Below, piece after piece: positions 12,841-25,745 of a stretch of 64,000 nt of DNA. The translations under genes were made by a program, and so were the position numbers. This DNA is from Gymnogyps californianus (lineage: Eukaryota; Chordata; Aves; Accipitriformes; Cathartidae). How positions within the stretch are numbered: the stretch's first letter is position 1; each line of letters begins with the position of its first letter. Where the stretch lies: positions 26,381,001-26,445,000 of the forward strand of contig NC_059478.1 of NCBI RefSeq assembly GCF_018139145.2. The letters run 5' to 3'. The notes under the pieces are model-generated. The model was not told where the DNA came from, did no database searches, and saw nothing but the letters and a program-made list of their open reading frames with translations.

Positions 12841-15049
12841 TTACAATGAAGGATATGTCAAAAGTTGGAAAAAATTAAGAATAAGTAGCAGGGCTTTTTC
12901 CCCCATGCAATGTGTTATTTAAAGGAAGAGCTTCATATGTCTCTGGTGCTGATACCTGGACATTTACGTGGTTAGCTTCAATGTCCACAGTTAGTGCTTA
13001 CAAGTGATTTGCAAGGGATATGAAACCTCATGCTTCAGGGTTTAAACTGATCTCCAGGTGTGAGGATATTTCTGTGTGGTCATGGACCATTGGCCATCAA
13101 GCAGTGTTATTGCACCTTCTGCTAAAGTCGCTGGTGCTGGTTCCTGGCTGGGATCAGAGATGCGAGCCAGAATATGGTAACGCCTGGCTACCTAAAATTG
13201 CAACCAAAAGGGGAATATTTGGAGGGAATAATCAACCACATATAATGGAGGAGAACTGCAGAAACCCAAGCACCATCAGTTACACATTGTTTAACGAAAC
13301 CTCTTCTCCAGCAGCATGTTGGCTTGGGAAGCAGTCATCTTCCTCCCTGCCTACCCTCCTGTCTCTGCCTGCCCTGTCAAGCACTGGGGCACTGCAGCTA
13401 TCTCAGTGATCAAAACAATGAAGTTTAAAAATGCCCTCCTCCTTTGCCTCTTTTTTTGAGGACGGATTTCAGCCCGGATCAATTGGCTGATGAGCGTGGG
13501 GGGATGGAGAAACTTCTTAAGCCAGTCCAAGGAGTGGCTAGGCCTCCCAGATTTAGAGCAACTGAGGAAATCAGGGTGTCTTCTTCTGGCCAGGAAATTT
13601 TTCTCTCCTGTTTGGAATTAAAGCAGCTGTTATGCATCTCGGGCATCCATCCCTCAGACATGCCGAATGGGAGAAAAAGGACTTGTAGCACCTGATTTGC
13701 TTTCCAAACTGACTGGCAAATTTTCACGCTTCAAAAATAAGTACAGAATGCGGAGATTTGCAAATAGGCCAAAGAAAAAAAGAGGAAAATAACTTCATTT
13801 GCTGATTTATTCAGAGCAGAGCAGACAAACAGCTCTATTGTCAATTTGGAGAGCTTCTGTAAGAGAAAGAAAACTCTCAGATTTCAGCATTTCTGACAGT
13901 CTACTTCTTTAAAATCCTTTAAAATCCTGCACCCGCAGCTCCTTTAAGAGTAAGACCACATAATTCACTACCTGCACTGATGGTTGCCGATGTGTGTTTA
14001 ATGGTTTTGGCTGCTGCAATATAAAATCAGTGCGTGGGTAGATTTTATTTTCCTCGATCAGAGGACTTGGTAATGCTGCACTGGTGCAAAACTGCAAAAT
14101 ATTTATTAGCTCAGAGAAGAGCGTGGGAAGAATTGTTGAAAGCAGAATTGATGTTCCTAACTTGCAGTTTTCTTTGCTCTTGATTTTAGATACCTGCTCT
14201 TGCAGAGAAATAGTTAGGGGGGTGGAAGGAGAAAAGCGTATTGTCTCTGTGTTTCCCATGCATTGTTCCCTATGAAAGCATCTCCCTGCAACCTTTACCT
14301 TCTGTTCAGACAGCCCCAGCCTGCGAAGAGAGAATGGCAGATTTGTGCTTTCTAAGCTCCAGATGGGGCTCCTTTCTTCTTCCTCTGTAAGTTAATGGTG
14401 TCTTGCTGAGACCAACTGGGCATGTAAAGATTTGGGCAAAACTCACAGCAGTGGTCTCATAACCTCAAGGCTTCACAGTCTCATCCCAATGTGACGGCCG
14501 GTCCCCAGCGGAGCTTGCCTGTGGCTCTGATGTGGTGCCAAAGGAGATGGGGAAGGTTATGTTGATTACGTCTGTTTACCAATGGTTAAATAAATTAAAA
14601 GCCCATTGCAGACCACCAGCAGGCCAGGGTCCCGCAGCCCCTGCTTTCTGCACAAGGTCCCGTTTGCACTCTGGTATTGCTCTCTGTGTGTCAATATTGC
14701 CAGAGAGACTGTGGTTTGGCCAGGACGAATCTTCACAAATAAAAATAGATGAGATCCGAGCTTCCTCCCTCCAGCAACACCAACCGCCTCAGCCAGATCC
14801 TCTCATCAGACCGGGGTCACACCAGCAAAGTCAGCGGGCTGTGCTGATTTGCACCAGAGGGCAGCTGGATCAGCTCCCTCCTTGCCCACATCCTACGCTA
14901 AAGGCAAAGACAGGAAGAAACGTTTGTGGGATCCCCTCTAAGACCTTGGTAAGCCCTGAAAGAGCCTGCAGGAGGATTTTGTACTTTGTTGTCACTGTTG
15001 GCACAGCATGGGAAGGGTCTGCCCCTGATCATGGTCCCGGTTTGCTGGG
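12841..15049. other. Non-coding sequence, no gene recognised
   Basis: 13,020-13,690 carries open frames of 82-129 codons on both strands with no domain. 13,700-14,260 is AT-rich and repeat-poor. The 175-codon plus frame at 14,532-15,059 has no recognisable domain and extends into a SINE-like relic. Confidence 0.5.
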
Positions 15050-15245
15050 CAGTGTGTAAAGTCATTGTAAGGGACAGTCACTGTCCTGAAGAAAATGTAG
15101 TCTTAATAAGTGGGAGGAGAAATGAGGCAGCGAGAGAAGTGTCCACAGTGACAGGAGGCTGGGGAAGAGCTGGGAAGAGGATGCGGTTTCCACTCGGGGG
15201 TCTGATCCAACACTGTCACTCCAGCCCAGCAGGACCCTGTGGGAA
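15050..15245 (-). mobile_element. MIR-like SINE fragment, minus strand (weak)
   Basis: In reverse order of the element it reads like the amniote MIR relatives: AAGTCATTGTAAGGGACAG, a TGTAGTCTTAATAAG segment, GTGGGAGGAGAAATGAGGCA (compare GGGGAAACTGAGGCA), and GAAGAGCTGGGAAGAGG. The match is loose. Confidence 0.35.
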
Positions 15246-18200
15246 GGAGGCCTGGAGGGTAAGGAAGACTAAGTGGCCAGCTAGGGCTTCTCTGCCTCTA
15301 ATTTCTTTGATTCTCTGAGCTAAGCCATCAGATCCCTATTTGAGGATTTTTTTATAATTCATTCCTAAGCAGCCAGATTACCAGCCATATGGACAAAGGG
15401 TACTAGAGAAAGATTATTAAGATTATTAAAACAGATTATTTTTGCTGTTGGAGCAGAAGTTGTGATCAGTGGGTAAGGCTTGAGCTTTTCCTCACTCCTA
15501 TCACACGCTGAGATGGTTCCCAGTGCTTCTTCATTTCACCTGTGAGGGCTTACAAGGTCTTGTGCCTTTCAGTAGTTACCCTGGGTGCCTCCAGAGACAC
15601 TCCTGGCTCTCCTGGTGCTTGGGGGTGTGCTGGTGTCCCGTAAGACCTTGTTGATCAAGGCAGTAGAGTCGCATTGTGAAAAATTCATCCCAACTGTGTC
15701 AAGAAAGTGCTTGCCTGGTATTTCAGGGAAGGAATATACCAATGAAGCATATGTCTGCAGAAAGAAGAGCTCAAACAAATGGCAGAAATTGAGACCAAGA
15801 TGTTTCTTGGGGGCTCTGGTCATCTTGTCTTCTATCCATTGCTGTATGGCTGTTGGGAAAGGGGGCAGAGGCACAGTGAATAGCCTGGTTTGTCTGTCTG
15901 TATGCGTGCAGTCTCTATAAGGGAAGGGATCAAATCCTTTTTTCTGTTGACCTGCTCCAGCTGGACAAGTTTCTCTCCTGTTCATGCTGCTGACTGGTTT
16001 CCTTTGCAGTAGGAAGGATATAGGCCCATGAACTCATCATCAATGCAACAGCATGCTAGAGGTGCATTTCTCTGGACTACATGAGGGCTGGTATTTATAC
16101 ATGAATTAAGAACCACACAGTCATCCTGCCAGAACACCTGCAGATCCCTTTAGTAAGAAGGTTTTGATCTAGCTGAACTTGCTGGAGTCATCTTGTAGCC
16201 ACCAGTGTCTGCCCTGGGCTTCCTGTTGCTCGCACCAAACACCCACAGGACTTGGGAAATGAATGACACAGCAGATGCTTTCAGGGTAGAGAGCTGGTGG
16301 CCACCAGGCAACAAAGACAGGGGCTTCCATACTTTTACTCGCTCAACCTGACCTCAGAGCTGCCAGTGTTTTCTGGAGCAGAGATGTATTATCTGTTCTA
16401 AAGACTAGAAAATCTCAGTGTGGCTGATATCAGGTGCTACCTGTTACCAATGATGGTGAAAGGGATGTACCCAAGACTGAAGATTTACCCATGCATCACT
16501 ATGTGTATGTGTGGAAATCATGTCTGTGAGTCCCGTTTGCTCTGATGGACACTTGTGCTGGAGGAAACTCTAAGACAATAATCCCAAGAGGGAATCTCAT
16601 CTCTGCCTGCTCACTCTTTTGGAGAGATGATCTCTATTCTCTCACATCATCCATCACTATATTTGTGATGCCATGAGCGTATCTAGCTCTATAGCAACAG
16701 AAGAACAGAGCACAGCACTGAACCGACAGAGGAGCTACTGGGGTAGAGAAGCCCCTGGGAAGGCTTGGCCACAAGTCACTACAGAGAGACTTGCAGAGGT
16801 ACCAGGCACAGACGTTATTTTTGGTATAAGTGTTCTTGTTTCAAGTTTTTTCAGGTGTGAAGTTTCCCTGTTCGACAGCCCATCAATCACATAGGGGGAC
16901 ACCATTAATAAATCTGTCCATGCTTCTCCCTTGAGCTTGAAGAAAGAAAAACTCCAACTGTTAACAATTATTATAGAAAATTAACTCCATGGCTTTAAAC
17001 AAAGTCTCATTGCAGGCTATTTTTACATTGTAAGGAGGGGGAAAAAATCACCCTAAGAACTACAATGATATGAATTTAAACTTCTTTGTAAAACACAGAC
17101 ATCGGACAAAATTTAGTCCTGGAAGTAGAGGCAAGATCAATGGCTTCTCATACTCTCCTGTTGAATCTGACTCCTTGCTAGCTCCATTTGTTGACTAAGC
17201 ACTGCAGAATGGCATAATGGGAGTCACCAGCATTACATCTAAAAAGCCAGCAAGGCCTGCTGCAATTTTCCAGGGTCACCCCATAAAAAAGTTTTCCCCC
17301 TCCTTCCTGAACCTCTCCCAGCATTTGTTGGCCGAGCTTGGCTGTGTCTTTTAGAAAGCCTCCACTCTGACTGTCAGTGATGAAGAAGGTGAGTGATGGA
17401 GAACTCCTTCCAGCTCTTAGTAAGCCATTTCAATGGCTAATTATCCTGGCTGCTAGTGATTTGCATGCTCTTACTGGTTTGAACCTTGCTGACTTCAGCT
17501 GTCAGTCCTGGATGTTGTCATGTCTTTGTCTTCTGGATTAAAAAGTGCTTTCTACCAGGTGAAGGAACCACAGATTGTGATCCTATCTATGGTACATGGG
17601 AAGCAGGAAGGATATATCCATGGGTGAAGGTCCTGTCATCCCAGAGCTCCCCTTGGAGAACAGCAAGATCATGCAGGAAATTTGCTTGGGTTTTTCCTAT
17701 GTTTATGCCTGCTCAAGAACCACCCTGTCTTGGCTGCTCTGATCAATTTGCACACATCAGGGAGTCAAGATTAGACACCAAGGAGCTGTCATAAAAGTGG
17801 TGCAGTTCCCTTCTCCTCAACACAAGTTCTGAGCGGCCACAGCTCAATAGACTCCTGCTTTGCCCCCATAGCCTGTGGTCACCTCTGCACAGGCACTTAG
17901 CAGAGGTCTCCTCTTCAACCCATGTGCTTCCTAGGAGCAAAGTGCAACCTTCCTGTGTGCCTCCTCCTACCAAAGCTCCCTGTGCAGTGTCTTTTCCTTC
18001 TCTCTCTCTCTGTCAGAAGCTTTCTCTGAGTTGATGAATCCATGCACAGTAGTAGGTTATATTCATTTGTCTTGTTCTCCAGTTCATTTATCACAATGAG
18101 TGCTCTGTTGTGGAGAATCCTCATAGAAAGTCCGCTTATTCTCCTGGTTGGCTGAAATGCAGCATTTCAATCAGCTGATTGCTTATTACTGTGACCTTGC

Positions 18201-18744
18201 TGGAAAATCTAGGCAGCACCCAGAAGAGTGGGGAGAGAGGTCTTCCTTTGTCACTCTTCTCGTGTGGAAGAATGACAATAGCATTTTCATTTCTCTCCTA
18301 CTGCCTGCTCTGAAGAGTTTTGCCTTGGCATTTATTTTCCCATTGCTATTTTCCAATCACTACATGTGGGATACAAAGGTTTCTTTTTACCACTCACCCT
18401 CAAACAGTTCATTAGCTGGGAGGATGGGGAGGCTTGCAGCTGTAGGCTGATAAAGGAGTGCATGCATATAATAGACACCATGGGATCTGCAGAGGGTCCT
18501 CAAGCACCTTATTGGTGTCCGGGGGAATGGATTAGGTAAGGATTTCATAGGTGTGCCTGACCAGTGAGGCATTACAAAGAGGATTTCGAGGTGTGATACA
18601 ATCTCCTTCCCATCTGTCCCTGGCCCCAGGTCCCACAGGATTGCTCAGAGGATCCCCAGCTGTTTGCAGTAGGGCATCTGGCACCACATTGCAAGTGGCC
18701 ACGGCAGGCCTGCCAGTGAGAAGGGGACAATTAGTGCCATCCTG
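15246..18744. other. Non-coding sequence, no gene recognised
   Basis: Unique sequence of moderate AT content. The longest frame is 138 codons (15,569-15,985, minus), with a 111-codon frame opposite and no domain in either. A (CT) stretch lies near 18,000. A perfect 17-bp palindrome, TGAAATGCAGCATTTCA, lies at 18,153-18,169. 16,900-17,120 is AT-rich. Confidence 0.55.
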
Positions 18745-19265
18745 GGGTGATGCTGGGGCACCTCTGGGGTCTCCAGCCCAACCTCCCATCTAGAGCAGGG
18801 CTGTTGCCAGTGCTGAGTCGGGCTGGCCGTGGCTGTGTCTAGCCAGGGCTTGAACACCTCCAAGGATGGAGATCCCCCACCTCTGGTGTCCTGACCCAGT
18901 GCTGCACCACCTGCATGTATTTAATTGTTTCCTGCTGTCCAACATGAACCTCCCAAGCCACAATATGTGGATATTGCTCCACGTTACATTGTCTGGCACT
19001 GCTGAGAAATGTTTTGACTCTGTTGTCTTTCTAACCACCTCCAGTTAGTTGTAAGCAGCATTAGATTCCCCCTTAGTCCTCTTTGATGGACTAAACAAGC
19101 TCAGCTCCCCTCATGTCTCCTTGTAGGACATGCCCCAGACCCCTTTTCCCTCTTGACCCACAGATCCTAGACTGGATGTTTCCAGCAGTGGCCTCACCAA
19201 CACTGAGCAGAGGGGATGATAACTTCCCTTGATCCCCTTGCTGCAGTCCTCCTAATTCAACAGTA
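18745..19265 (-). mobile_element. CR1 LINE 3' region, minus strand
   Basis: The order of phrases follows the reverse complement of avian CR1: TCTCCAGCCCAACCTCC, AGAGCAGGGCTG, CTCCAAGGATGGAGATCCC, a block corresponding to the conserved 'CTGCTCCAATGCTTGAC' segment, TTAGATTCCCCCTTAGTCCT, AACAAGCTCAGCTCCCCTCA, GTGGCCTCACCAACACTGAG, CAGAGGGGATGATAACTTCC. It is a 5'-truncated, moderately diverged copy with no coding capacity. The minus frame at 19,091-19,534 overlaps its end and is not a gene. Confidence 0.85.
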
Positions 19266-20795
19266 TCTAGACCAAAAGATGGGCAAAATCCATCTATCAG
19301 CACTGCATCACTGGCTAAAGCCAGAGAGAAACATGGGAACAAGTGACCTCTTAAAGTGCCTTCTACTCTAACTTTTGTGAGCATGTGACCCACACTGTGA
19401 AACCATCCCAACTGCCTACAAAAAAATTTATGGGGCAGATCTGCTCCTGGGCATGGTGTAAATGGGTGTGATTTGCCCTGATTTTTTCTAGCACAAGTGA
19501 TGCCTGCTGATGGTTTGGTTCGTGTATGTGGCACATTTCCCCTGTCACAGCCACACCAAGAACCATGCCAGTCCCTACAAAGTACATGCTACTTGCGGGT
19601 TCAGGCTTGCAGATGCGTGCATGGATTTAACCTTAAGTATGGCAATACAGAGGATTGCATACTTTTAAAAAAAGAACTATTCAATAACACGTCTCACCAT
19701 GTGGACGCTACTCTTTAATATCTTCTCCTGCATCCATCCTTTCAGTAGTAAAAGACTTAGCAGAGGAACATGACGCAGCCTGAGCTCTTCCTCATCACCA
19801 GTCAGGACAAATGGATTCCAGTAGCAGAGCACACCATGGCTTTATCATTCTTTTGACAGGTAATTTTCTCCCTGGTGAATATATCTGAGGCTTTCGCAAA
19901 CCACCTCTCGGTGGCTAGAATGAAGTTGTTTCACTCCTGGCAGCGAGGAACGAGCCCGGCAGTGGCGTTGCCTTGTTGCTCTGTGTCTCTCTGAGCCCCA
20001 CGCTCCTGAAAGCCTGGTGAGATTCTTTATTATCCCCCGATTATGTCATATGTCCTCACTTGCCTGTTATGACCATCAGGCATGTTATTTATTACAGTGT
20101 TTTTCCACCAACCTGTTGTGGTCCCTTCTCCGAGGCATTTCGCAAACCACTAGGAGATATTATTCTCTCCCAAGAGTTCACAGTAGAAAGGTTTACTCAG
20201 CTACAAACTCAGTTAAGTGTTGCCCCTCACTTGCTAGCAAAATCAAAATTCAGATATGAGAAGGGCTGTGGTGTGTTGTTGAATGCAAAGAAGCAGATAC
20301 AACCTCCACTGCAGGGAGAACCAACACCGCAGATTTAAACAAGCTGGTAGGGGCATATTGCAAGGAGGAAATTCAGCGAAGGAAATAAGGTAATGGGTCT
20401 AGAGAGAAACTGGGGAAAGAAGTGGAGGCTCCAGCAGAAAAGCTTGGGCTATATGCTCAAAATAAGGGTGAGAACCTTTCCAGCTCTCACATGAATATGA
20501 ATGCAAACAGGCTACCATCACTGCTGTCCTCTGGGATGTTTCAAATCCTCCAAAAAGATCTTAAAATCCCAGCATCCCAGGTCAGGGTAGAGAAGTGGTC
20601 CTGCAGTGGCACCTGCAGAGTCATTCGGCTTCAGTGTTTGGCTCATGGTGCCTTATCAAAGCAAGGGCTTGAGCATCATCCTTGGGTTTGGCTGCTCAGG
20701 AGGAACCCAAACAACAAGCAAGGCAGTTAAACACAGTGATATTTCCAAGTGAAAGTGTGGTTTGCTTTTGAAAAACTCTTGGTTTTCTCTCTTCT
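19266..20795. other. Non-coding sequence, no gene recognised
   Basis: Unique sequence. TTCGCAAACCAC occurs twice (near 19,893 and 20,139), probably by chance. Open frames reach 102 codons (20,422-20,730, plus) and have no domain. Confidence 0.55.
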
Positions 20796-20821
20796 CCCCC
20801 CCCCCCTTTCCCCCCCCCCCC
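20796..20821 (+). repeat. Paired poly-C tract, C11-TTT-C12
   Basis: C11 (20,796-20,806), TTT, then C12 (20,810-20,821), following CTTCT. The minus strand carries two long G runs able to form G-quadruplex. Confidence 0.9.
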
Positions 20822-22669
20822 GCTCTTTTAGTTTTCAGCCAGACCAATTCCTTGAACTGACACAATTTGTCACATGTCAGGAGCATGAAGAAGGGGACAG
20901 GAATGCACAGAAATGTAGGGTGGGATGGGAATGGAGCACAACAGTCCTGATATAAGTAGGCTTCAGCTGGGGCAGAACCTACTCCTGAACTGGTGAATAG
21001 TTATAGAAAAGACCAATGTTGTTTGTTGGACATTGTTTGTTTAAAGTTTTTCCACTGGGATTTCAGTAAATCTTCTTTGGATTCAGGGTCTGGCATACTG
21101 GAAAATCATATTTCCAGTGAAGCTGAAATGCTGAGGCTGTGCAGAGCCGGGCATGTGCTAGTGGAGCCTGATCCTGCCACTTCCAACGCAGGGCCCCAGG
21201 AAACCTGTCCCTTCAGTTGTCACCTCGCTCGCCTCTCTGCATCTCTCTTCAATCGGTCCAGCTGGGTCTGACAGCATTTGAAAGCTTTCCTCCCTCCAGG
21301 CCTTCGTGGGTCAGTGCCCGAGTCTCAGATCTGCTAGTAATGAGCCTTATAAAGAAATAATGAGCCGGAAAGAGAGGAAGATAGGGAGAAGAAATTCCTC
21401 CAGACATTTGGTTTATTATTACTTTTTTTTTTGGCAATAGCTGTGATCCAGACTTGCAAAGGTTGCTTTTCTGGGAGAGATCCTTTGCCACGTTATAGCT
21501 TACTCCACCGGTTCCCTCACTGCAGTTTGGAAGATTTAATATTTCTGTTAAAACACAGGAGTCCTGAGCAATTCAAGGGTCTGAATTTCACCACCTGAGC
21601 AAAGCCACTGAACTGGGCCATTCAATACCTGGGATGCAGGTAACAACTAGTTGTTCCCTGAACAAGTCAAAGCTTGGCTTTGGCACCAAGCTTCAGGTCC
21701 TGGGAAGACACAGAGAGTAAACGATGCTGGGGAGACCTTGTCAAGTCATTGCTCTTCAGGGCTGCAGGTAACGTAAGGTGCTGGAAGCATCCCGTGGTTG
21801 GCTATAGGTCCTTCCTCCTTTGCAACAGCATTATATGGGTGCTGGTGGTCACCGTGCAAAGCTGGGGGAATATTTCTTCCAGCTGGGAATATTTATTTCT
21901 AGACATGATTCTGAACCAGGACCAAGACAAAAATGAAAACCAAAATCTTCCTGAACAGAGAAAGTGACGTAGTTACCTTGGTTCAGGTGTAATGAAAAAT
22001 TCTGCTTTACTTCTTACCATTTTAATTTGAATTACTGGGAGGTAGGTGTTTCCCTTAATTTGCTCAAATGCTAACATTAAAAGTTGTAAAGCAAGAAATA
22101 GAGAATTGAGAACACTTTGAATCAGGAGGGGTGGGGGAGCCCATGACATAAGTCAGATTTCCTTTCTTTCTCTTCTTTTTTTAACTTGAAAAAGACGTCA
22201 TTTCAGCTGAGCCATTCCCCCAAATAGACAAATGATGAATTAATTAGGGAGAAGGGCTCTGGGACTGACTGGCAGAAAGCCTTCCCCATGGATTGCCTCC
22301 TGTCTTGCAGAGTATCTGGACCGTGACTTGGCCCATTCTTGCAGCGCACAAGTTCATGGCATGGTTTCTCCTCTTCCGTCACTTACCAGTGAAGATCTGG
22401 GTGTTGTGAGGACAAGAAAAAAACAGCAGGGCAAAGCCTTCCTATTTCTGTATCTTACAGATTCCTAGGGATGCAGAGGAGAGTTAAGACTTAGAGTAAT
22501 CAGGAATTAGAAAGGTTCCTCGTAGACCATAGCTCAGCTAAGACCATGATGCACAGCTTTATACAGAGAGGTTATTTTACTTGGGGGTGCCCCCAAAATT
22601 TCTGGGATGGCTTTGTCAGCCCTGTCATAGATTTCACATGTAGAGCTGTTTTCTGCTAAGTCCCTTACT
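20822..22669. other. Non-coding sequence, no gene recognised
   Basis: Mixed unique sequence with a T10 stretch near 21,423. 21,990-22,260 is AT-rich with ATGAATTAATTAGG at about 22,233-22,246, a homeodomain-like patch. The longest frame is 97 codons (21,674-21,967) and has no domain. Confidence 0.5.
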
Positions 22670-22860
22670 GGGACCTCTGATCCTTTTTGCTCCACAACCC
22701 AGCAGAGCTCTCTTCTGCAATGCAGAGGTAAGATCCCTCCTCGCCTCCCTGCTTATAGACCCAGGAGCTGCATCAGCCTCTTTTGGCTCTTGGTTGGCAG
22801 TGTGGTCCAGAAACCTGCACCTGGGTCCCTGTTGGATCATTTGTCCAACCCAAGTTCTTG
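22670..22860 (-). mobile_element. Old CR1 fragment, minus strand (probable)
   Basis: AGCAGAGCTCTCTTCTGCAA, GCAGAGGTAAGATCCCTCCT, CGCCTCCCTGCTTATAGACC, GGAGCTGCATCAGCCTCTTT and GGCTCTTGGTTGGCAGTGTG follow the order of the CR1 segment that normally reads 'tgctgagtagaggggaagaatcac ... cagcccaggatgc...ttggccttctt'. Divergence is high, so the call rests on order more than identity. Confidence 0.45.
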
Positions 22861-23309
22861 CCTTACAGTCATTTAGCCAAGTGGCGAACCCATTTTAGTA
22901 CACTGTGGTTGTAGTGGGATCTGAAACCACCAGTCTCTTGCTTTTCCACCCGTAAGGACCGTGACTGTCTCCTTTACCGAGGCAGACTGCAAAGGGAGGA
23001 AGGTGCTTCCGTGACCACCACAGGGGCAGCTATCAGGGTTTGCACTGTGGAGCTACCTTAGCGATGGAGGGAATGCCGAATAGGGGGAAAGATGTCCCAG
23101 GGGCTAGCTGAGCGAGAGGCAGCGTGTCCCTCTGCAGCTCCCAGCTGAGCTGGGCAAGCTGTGCTGGTGGGTTGGTGGCCCAGAGGAGCCCGGGCAGGGG
23201 GGCAGGCTGGGCTGTGGCATCGGTCTCCTGCTCCTTGTGCCCCTCTCCCAGGCCTCCCCGAGCCCCCAGTCTCTGGGACACAGCCCCAGCCCTGTGAGCC
23301 TGGCCAGCT
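22861..23309. other. Non-coding, GC-richer sequence
   Basis: A minus frame of 94 codons (23,033-23,317) is Pro/Ala/Gly-rich without a domain. Nothing else is recognised. Confidence 0.5.
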
Positions 23310-23560
23310 CTGCTCAATTTGAGCAGATCTATTTAAAATTCAGCCGGGAGATGGGCTCCGGCTTGTTACAATGCCATTGCTGGAAATGGAGTCATCACCA
23401 GAGACTATTCCTTTTTACAACTTTAGGTATATAGATTTCCTCTCAATTCAATTTTTTTTAATATAGTGTCTTTAATACACTGTTTCTCCAAACGCTTCAG
23501 CAGATAGAATTGAAATAATGAGATAACGCTTTGCAGAAGTGTGTGCAGCCGCTCTCAGAC
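23310..23560. promoter_or_regulatory. Candidate conserved non-coding element
   Basis: The block starts with the perfect 15-bp palindrome TGCTCAATTTGAGCA (23,311-23,325). It continues AT-rich with ATTTAAAATTC, TTGTTACAATG and AATTCAATTTTTTTTAATA. It is repeat-free and fits an enhancer-like element, on composition only. Confidence 0.25.
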
Positions 23561-25609
23561 GGGCAGCGGTGTAAAGCAATAGATGGAGATGGAGCAGAGA
23601 GTACAAGGTGGAGGCAGCATAACTTGGAAGCAGCAGTAATATAAGCAAAGATTCACGCAGACTATTACGGTGAGCACAAGGACTGATGGATATGAGGAAA
23701 AGCTTGTAGTCAGGTGCGCTCGGAAAGGAGGAATTAAGGAGCAATTTGAATTGAGGAAAGATAGCTCTAAAGGGGAATGCATTCAAGGGAGGGATGTTTT
23801 CAGACAAATGGATCAAGGGCGGTGAAAGCAAACCTTGATTCTCTCTGTTCATCAGGAATGGAAGTTTTGTTTGCTCCTCCATCACCGCAATATGAAACAG
23901 AGCCAGGGACAGTGTAGGTACCGCGGCTCCGCTCCAGCGAAGTGCTTAAATCGCTGCATTGCCCTATTGACTTCCCTGGAAATGGCCAAGCGTGCAAAGA
24001 TACAAATGCACCCAGCTGGAAATTTCTCTCTGAGCCTATTTTTGCCAGATAATGTTGATAGGAGAAGCGCAAAAGGTTTTAGAGGAGAAGAACCGGTCGG
24101 AAGGGGAAACTGTGTTTTAGTCTCATTAACACACGAGTGACAGAACAGACTGTTTTCATGTTTTTGCTAAAAATAAACATCAAACTAAAACTATTCAGTG
24201 AAAAATGTGAACAAAATTGGAAAGCAAACTTAATTTCATCCACCTCAACTTACTTTTAATCGGTAGGGAAGAGCAGCATGAGAAATTTCAGCGCTTTTTG
24301 TTTTCATTACCATTTGGACTGGCAGGAAAAATGAAATCACAGGTTTTCCTGTAAAAGGGACAATCCTGTCACCACTCAGCCACAGTGAGCGATGGGAGAA
24401 AAGTTGAAAAGCTTTCTTGGACTGGGATTTCTGAGCCTAACCAGTGACGACTGAACCCGAGGGTAGTTTCACTGGGACTTCTTAAGGGACAAATCTTGAG
24501 TGACAGGGAAAGCCACGGGCAGACAGAGGCTGCTAGTCAGAGATCAGGCGAGAGGATGGAGCAAGCTCATGACACCCTGCAGTACCAAATGGTTTTGAAT
24601 CGCCCCTGGAAATGAGCGGGGAGCTGGGGGGTGTGATGAGCACAGCACGGTTTGCACAGAGACAGCGCGCCCCTTGCAGCTGTACTGATGCACGCAGGTG
24701 CATAAGTTCGGGGAATGAAATTATCGATGGGGTAACCCACGATGACTCCATTGCTGAATTATTTGGGGAGCCCCTACTTTCCAACATGCTTGTGATAGCT
24801 CCCTTCCCAACGCCCCCTCCATTTCACAGGGCCAAGCTGTCTTTCCTCGGTACTCGGTGGCTCCCGCCAACGTCAGGGTGATCTCTGCATGGAAGCTGCT
24901 CACCTGGCCCTGCCTCTGCTCTGTCTGGAGGAGGCTGCAGATCCCCAGATCCTGAGCTGCTCAGAGAGGTAGGGATTTGGCTGGCCAGGAACCGTAGTGG
25001 CGATGGGGAGAGGGACAGACAACCCAGGATGCTGCCTGGCTAAGCTCTGCTGTTGCAGCATCACCGTGGGAGTGATGGGTGCCGGGAGTCCACCAGCTCG
25101 GCACAGCACAGGGCAAACCATTACAGCCCCGTGGGGGTTATAACCGGGACCTGTCTTGAATATTGAGACAGGCCAGTTGAAAAATGTCAGGGGAAATGTT
25201 GTGGGGAGAAGGCAGGGATTGCTCCTTTCCCCAGGGCTTCCGGGAGCAAAGCTCAGGAGGGTTCCTCGTTTTCTGGCTGCTGCTTCTCCTTTTCCAAACC
25301 TGCCACTAAAAGCTCAGTGAACATCTCATATTTGCTCTGAATATGCCAGTGTTTTAGGTAATGTGAAAGGAAATCTCCTGCACAAGAAATCCCAGTCGGG
25401 ATCCCCATTTCTAAGTGATCTTCAGACCTTGGAATAGCTTTATCCTTGTAGAGGATGGGTGGTGGCTCTGAAAGCAGAGCTCAGCCAAGCTGGTGGTGTT
25501 TGGATCTAGGATCCTAATTTGGACTTAAAAGAAAAGTACAGAAATGTGAATTTTGATTATGTTTCATTTAATGAGTTTTGAAAAAAATTGGAGCTGAATT
25601 AAAAGTAAC
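23561..25609. other. Non-coding sequence, no gene recognised
   Basis: A 137-codon minus frame (23,472-23,885) is rich in Leu, Ser and Pro and has no domain. 24,130-24,370 is AT-rich. 24,600-25,130 is GC-richer with short overlapping frames on both strands. No repeat family is recognised. Confidence 0.55.
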
Positions 25610-25745
25610 AAAAAGCCAGGGAGATGAATGACCCTTATATTAAATTCAATTGGCTTTTGTGCAATTTGTTGCATAGCGAAGCCTCGTTAATACATTTTGC
25701 AGGTGGTTGGGTCATTTGTCATCAGAATCGCACTTTATGGAAAGC
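25610..25745. promoter_or_regulatory. Candidate conserved non-coding element
   Basis: It contains TTCAATTGGC, GTGCAATTTGTTGCAT and CCTCGTTAATACA with two CpGs kept in AT-rich sequence, followed by GTCATTTGTCATCAG. The texture is that of a deeply conserved vertebrate element. No comparison was possible. Confidence 0.28.

Noticed and set aside
14532..15059. 175-codon plus-strand open frame
   Set aside because: No domain is seen and its end reaches a SINE-like relic. It was considered as a single-exon gene but nothing supports it.
19091..19534. 147-codon minus-strand frame as a CR1 protein remnant
   Set aside because: The CR1 part here is the non-coding 3' region; the frame does not resemble a reverse transcriptase or endonuclease.
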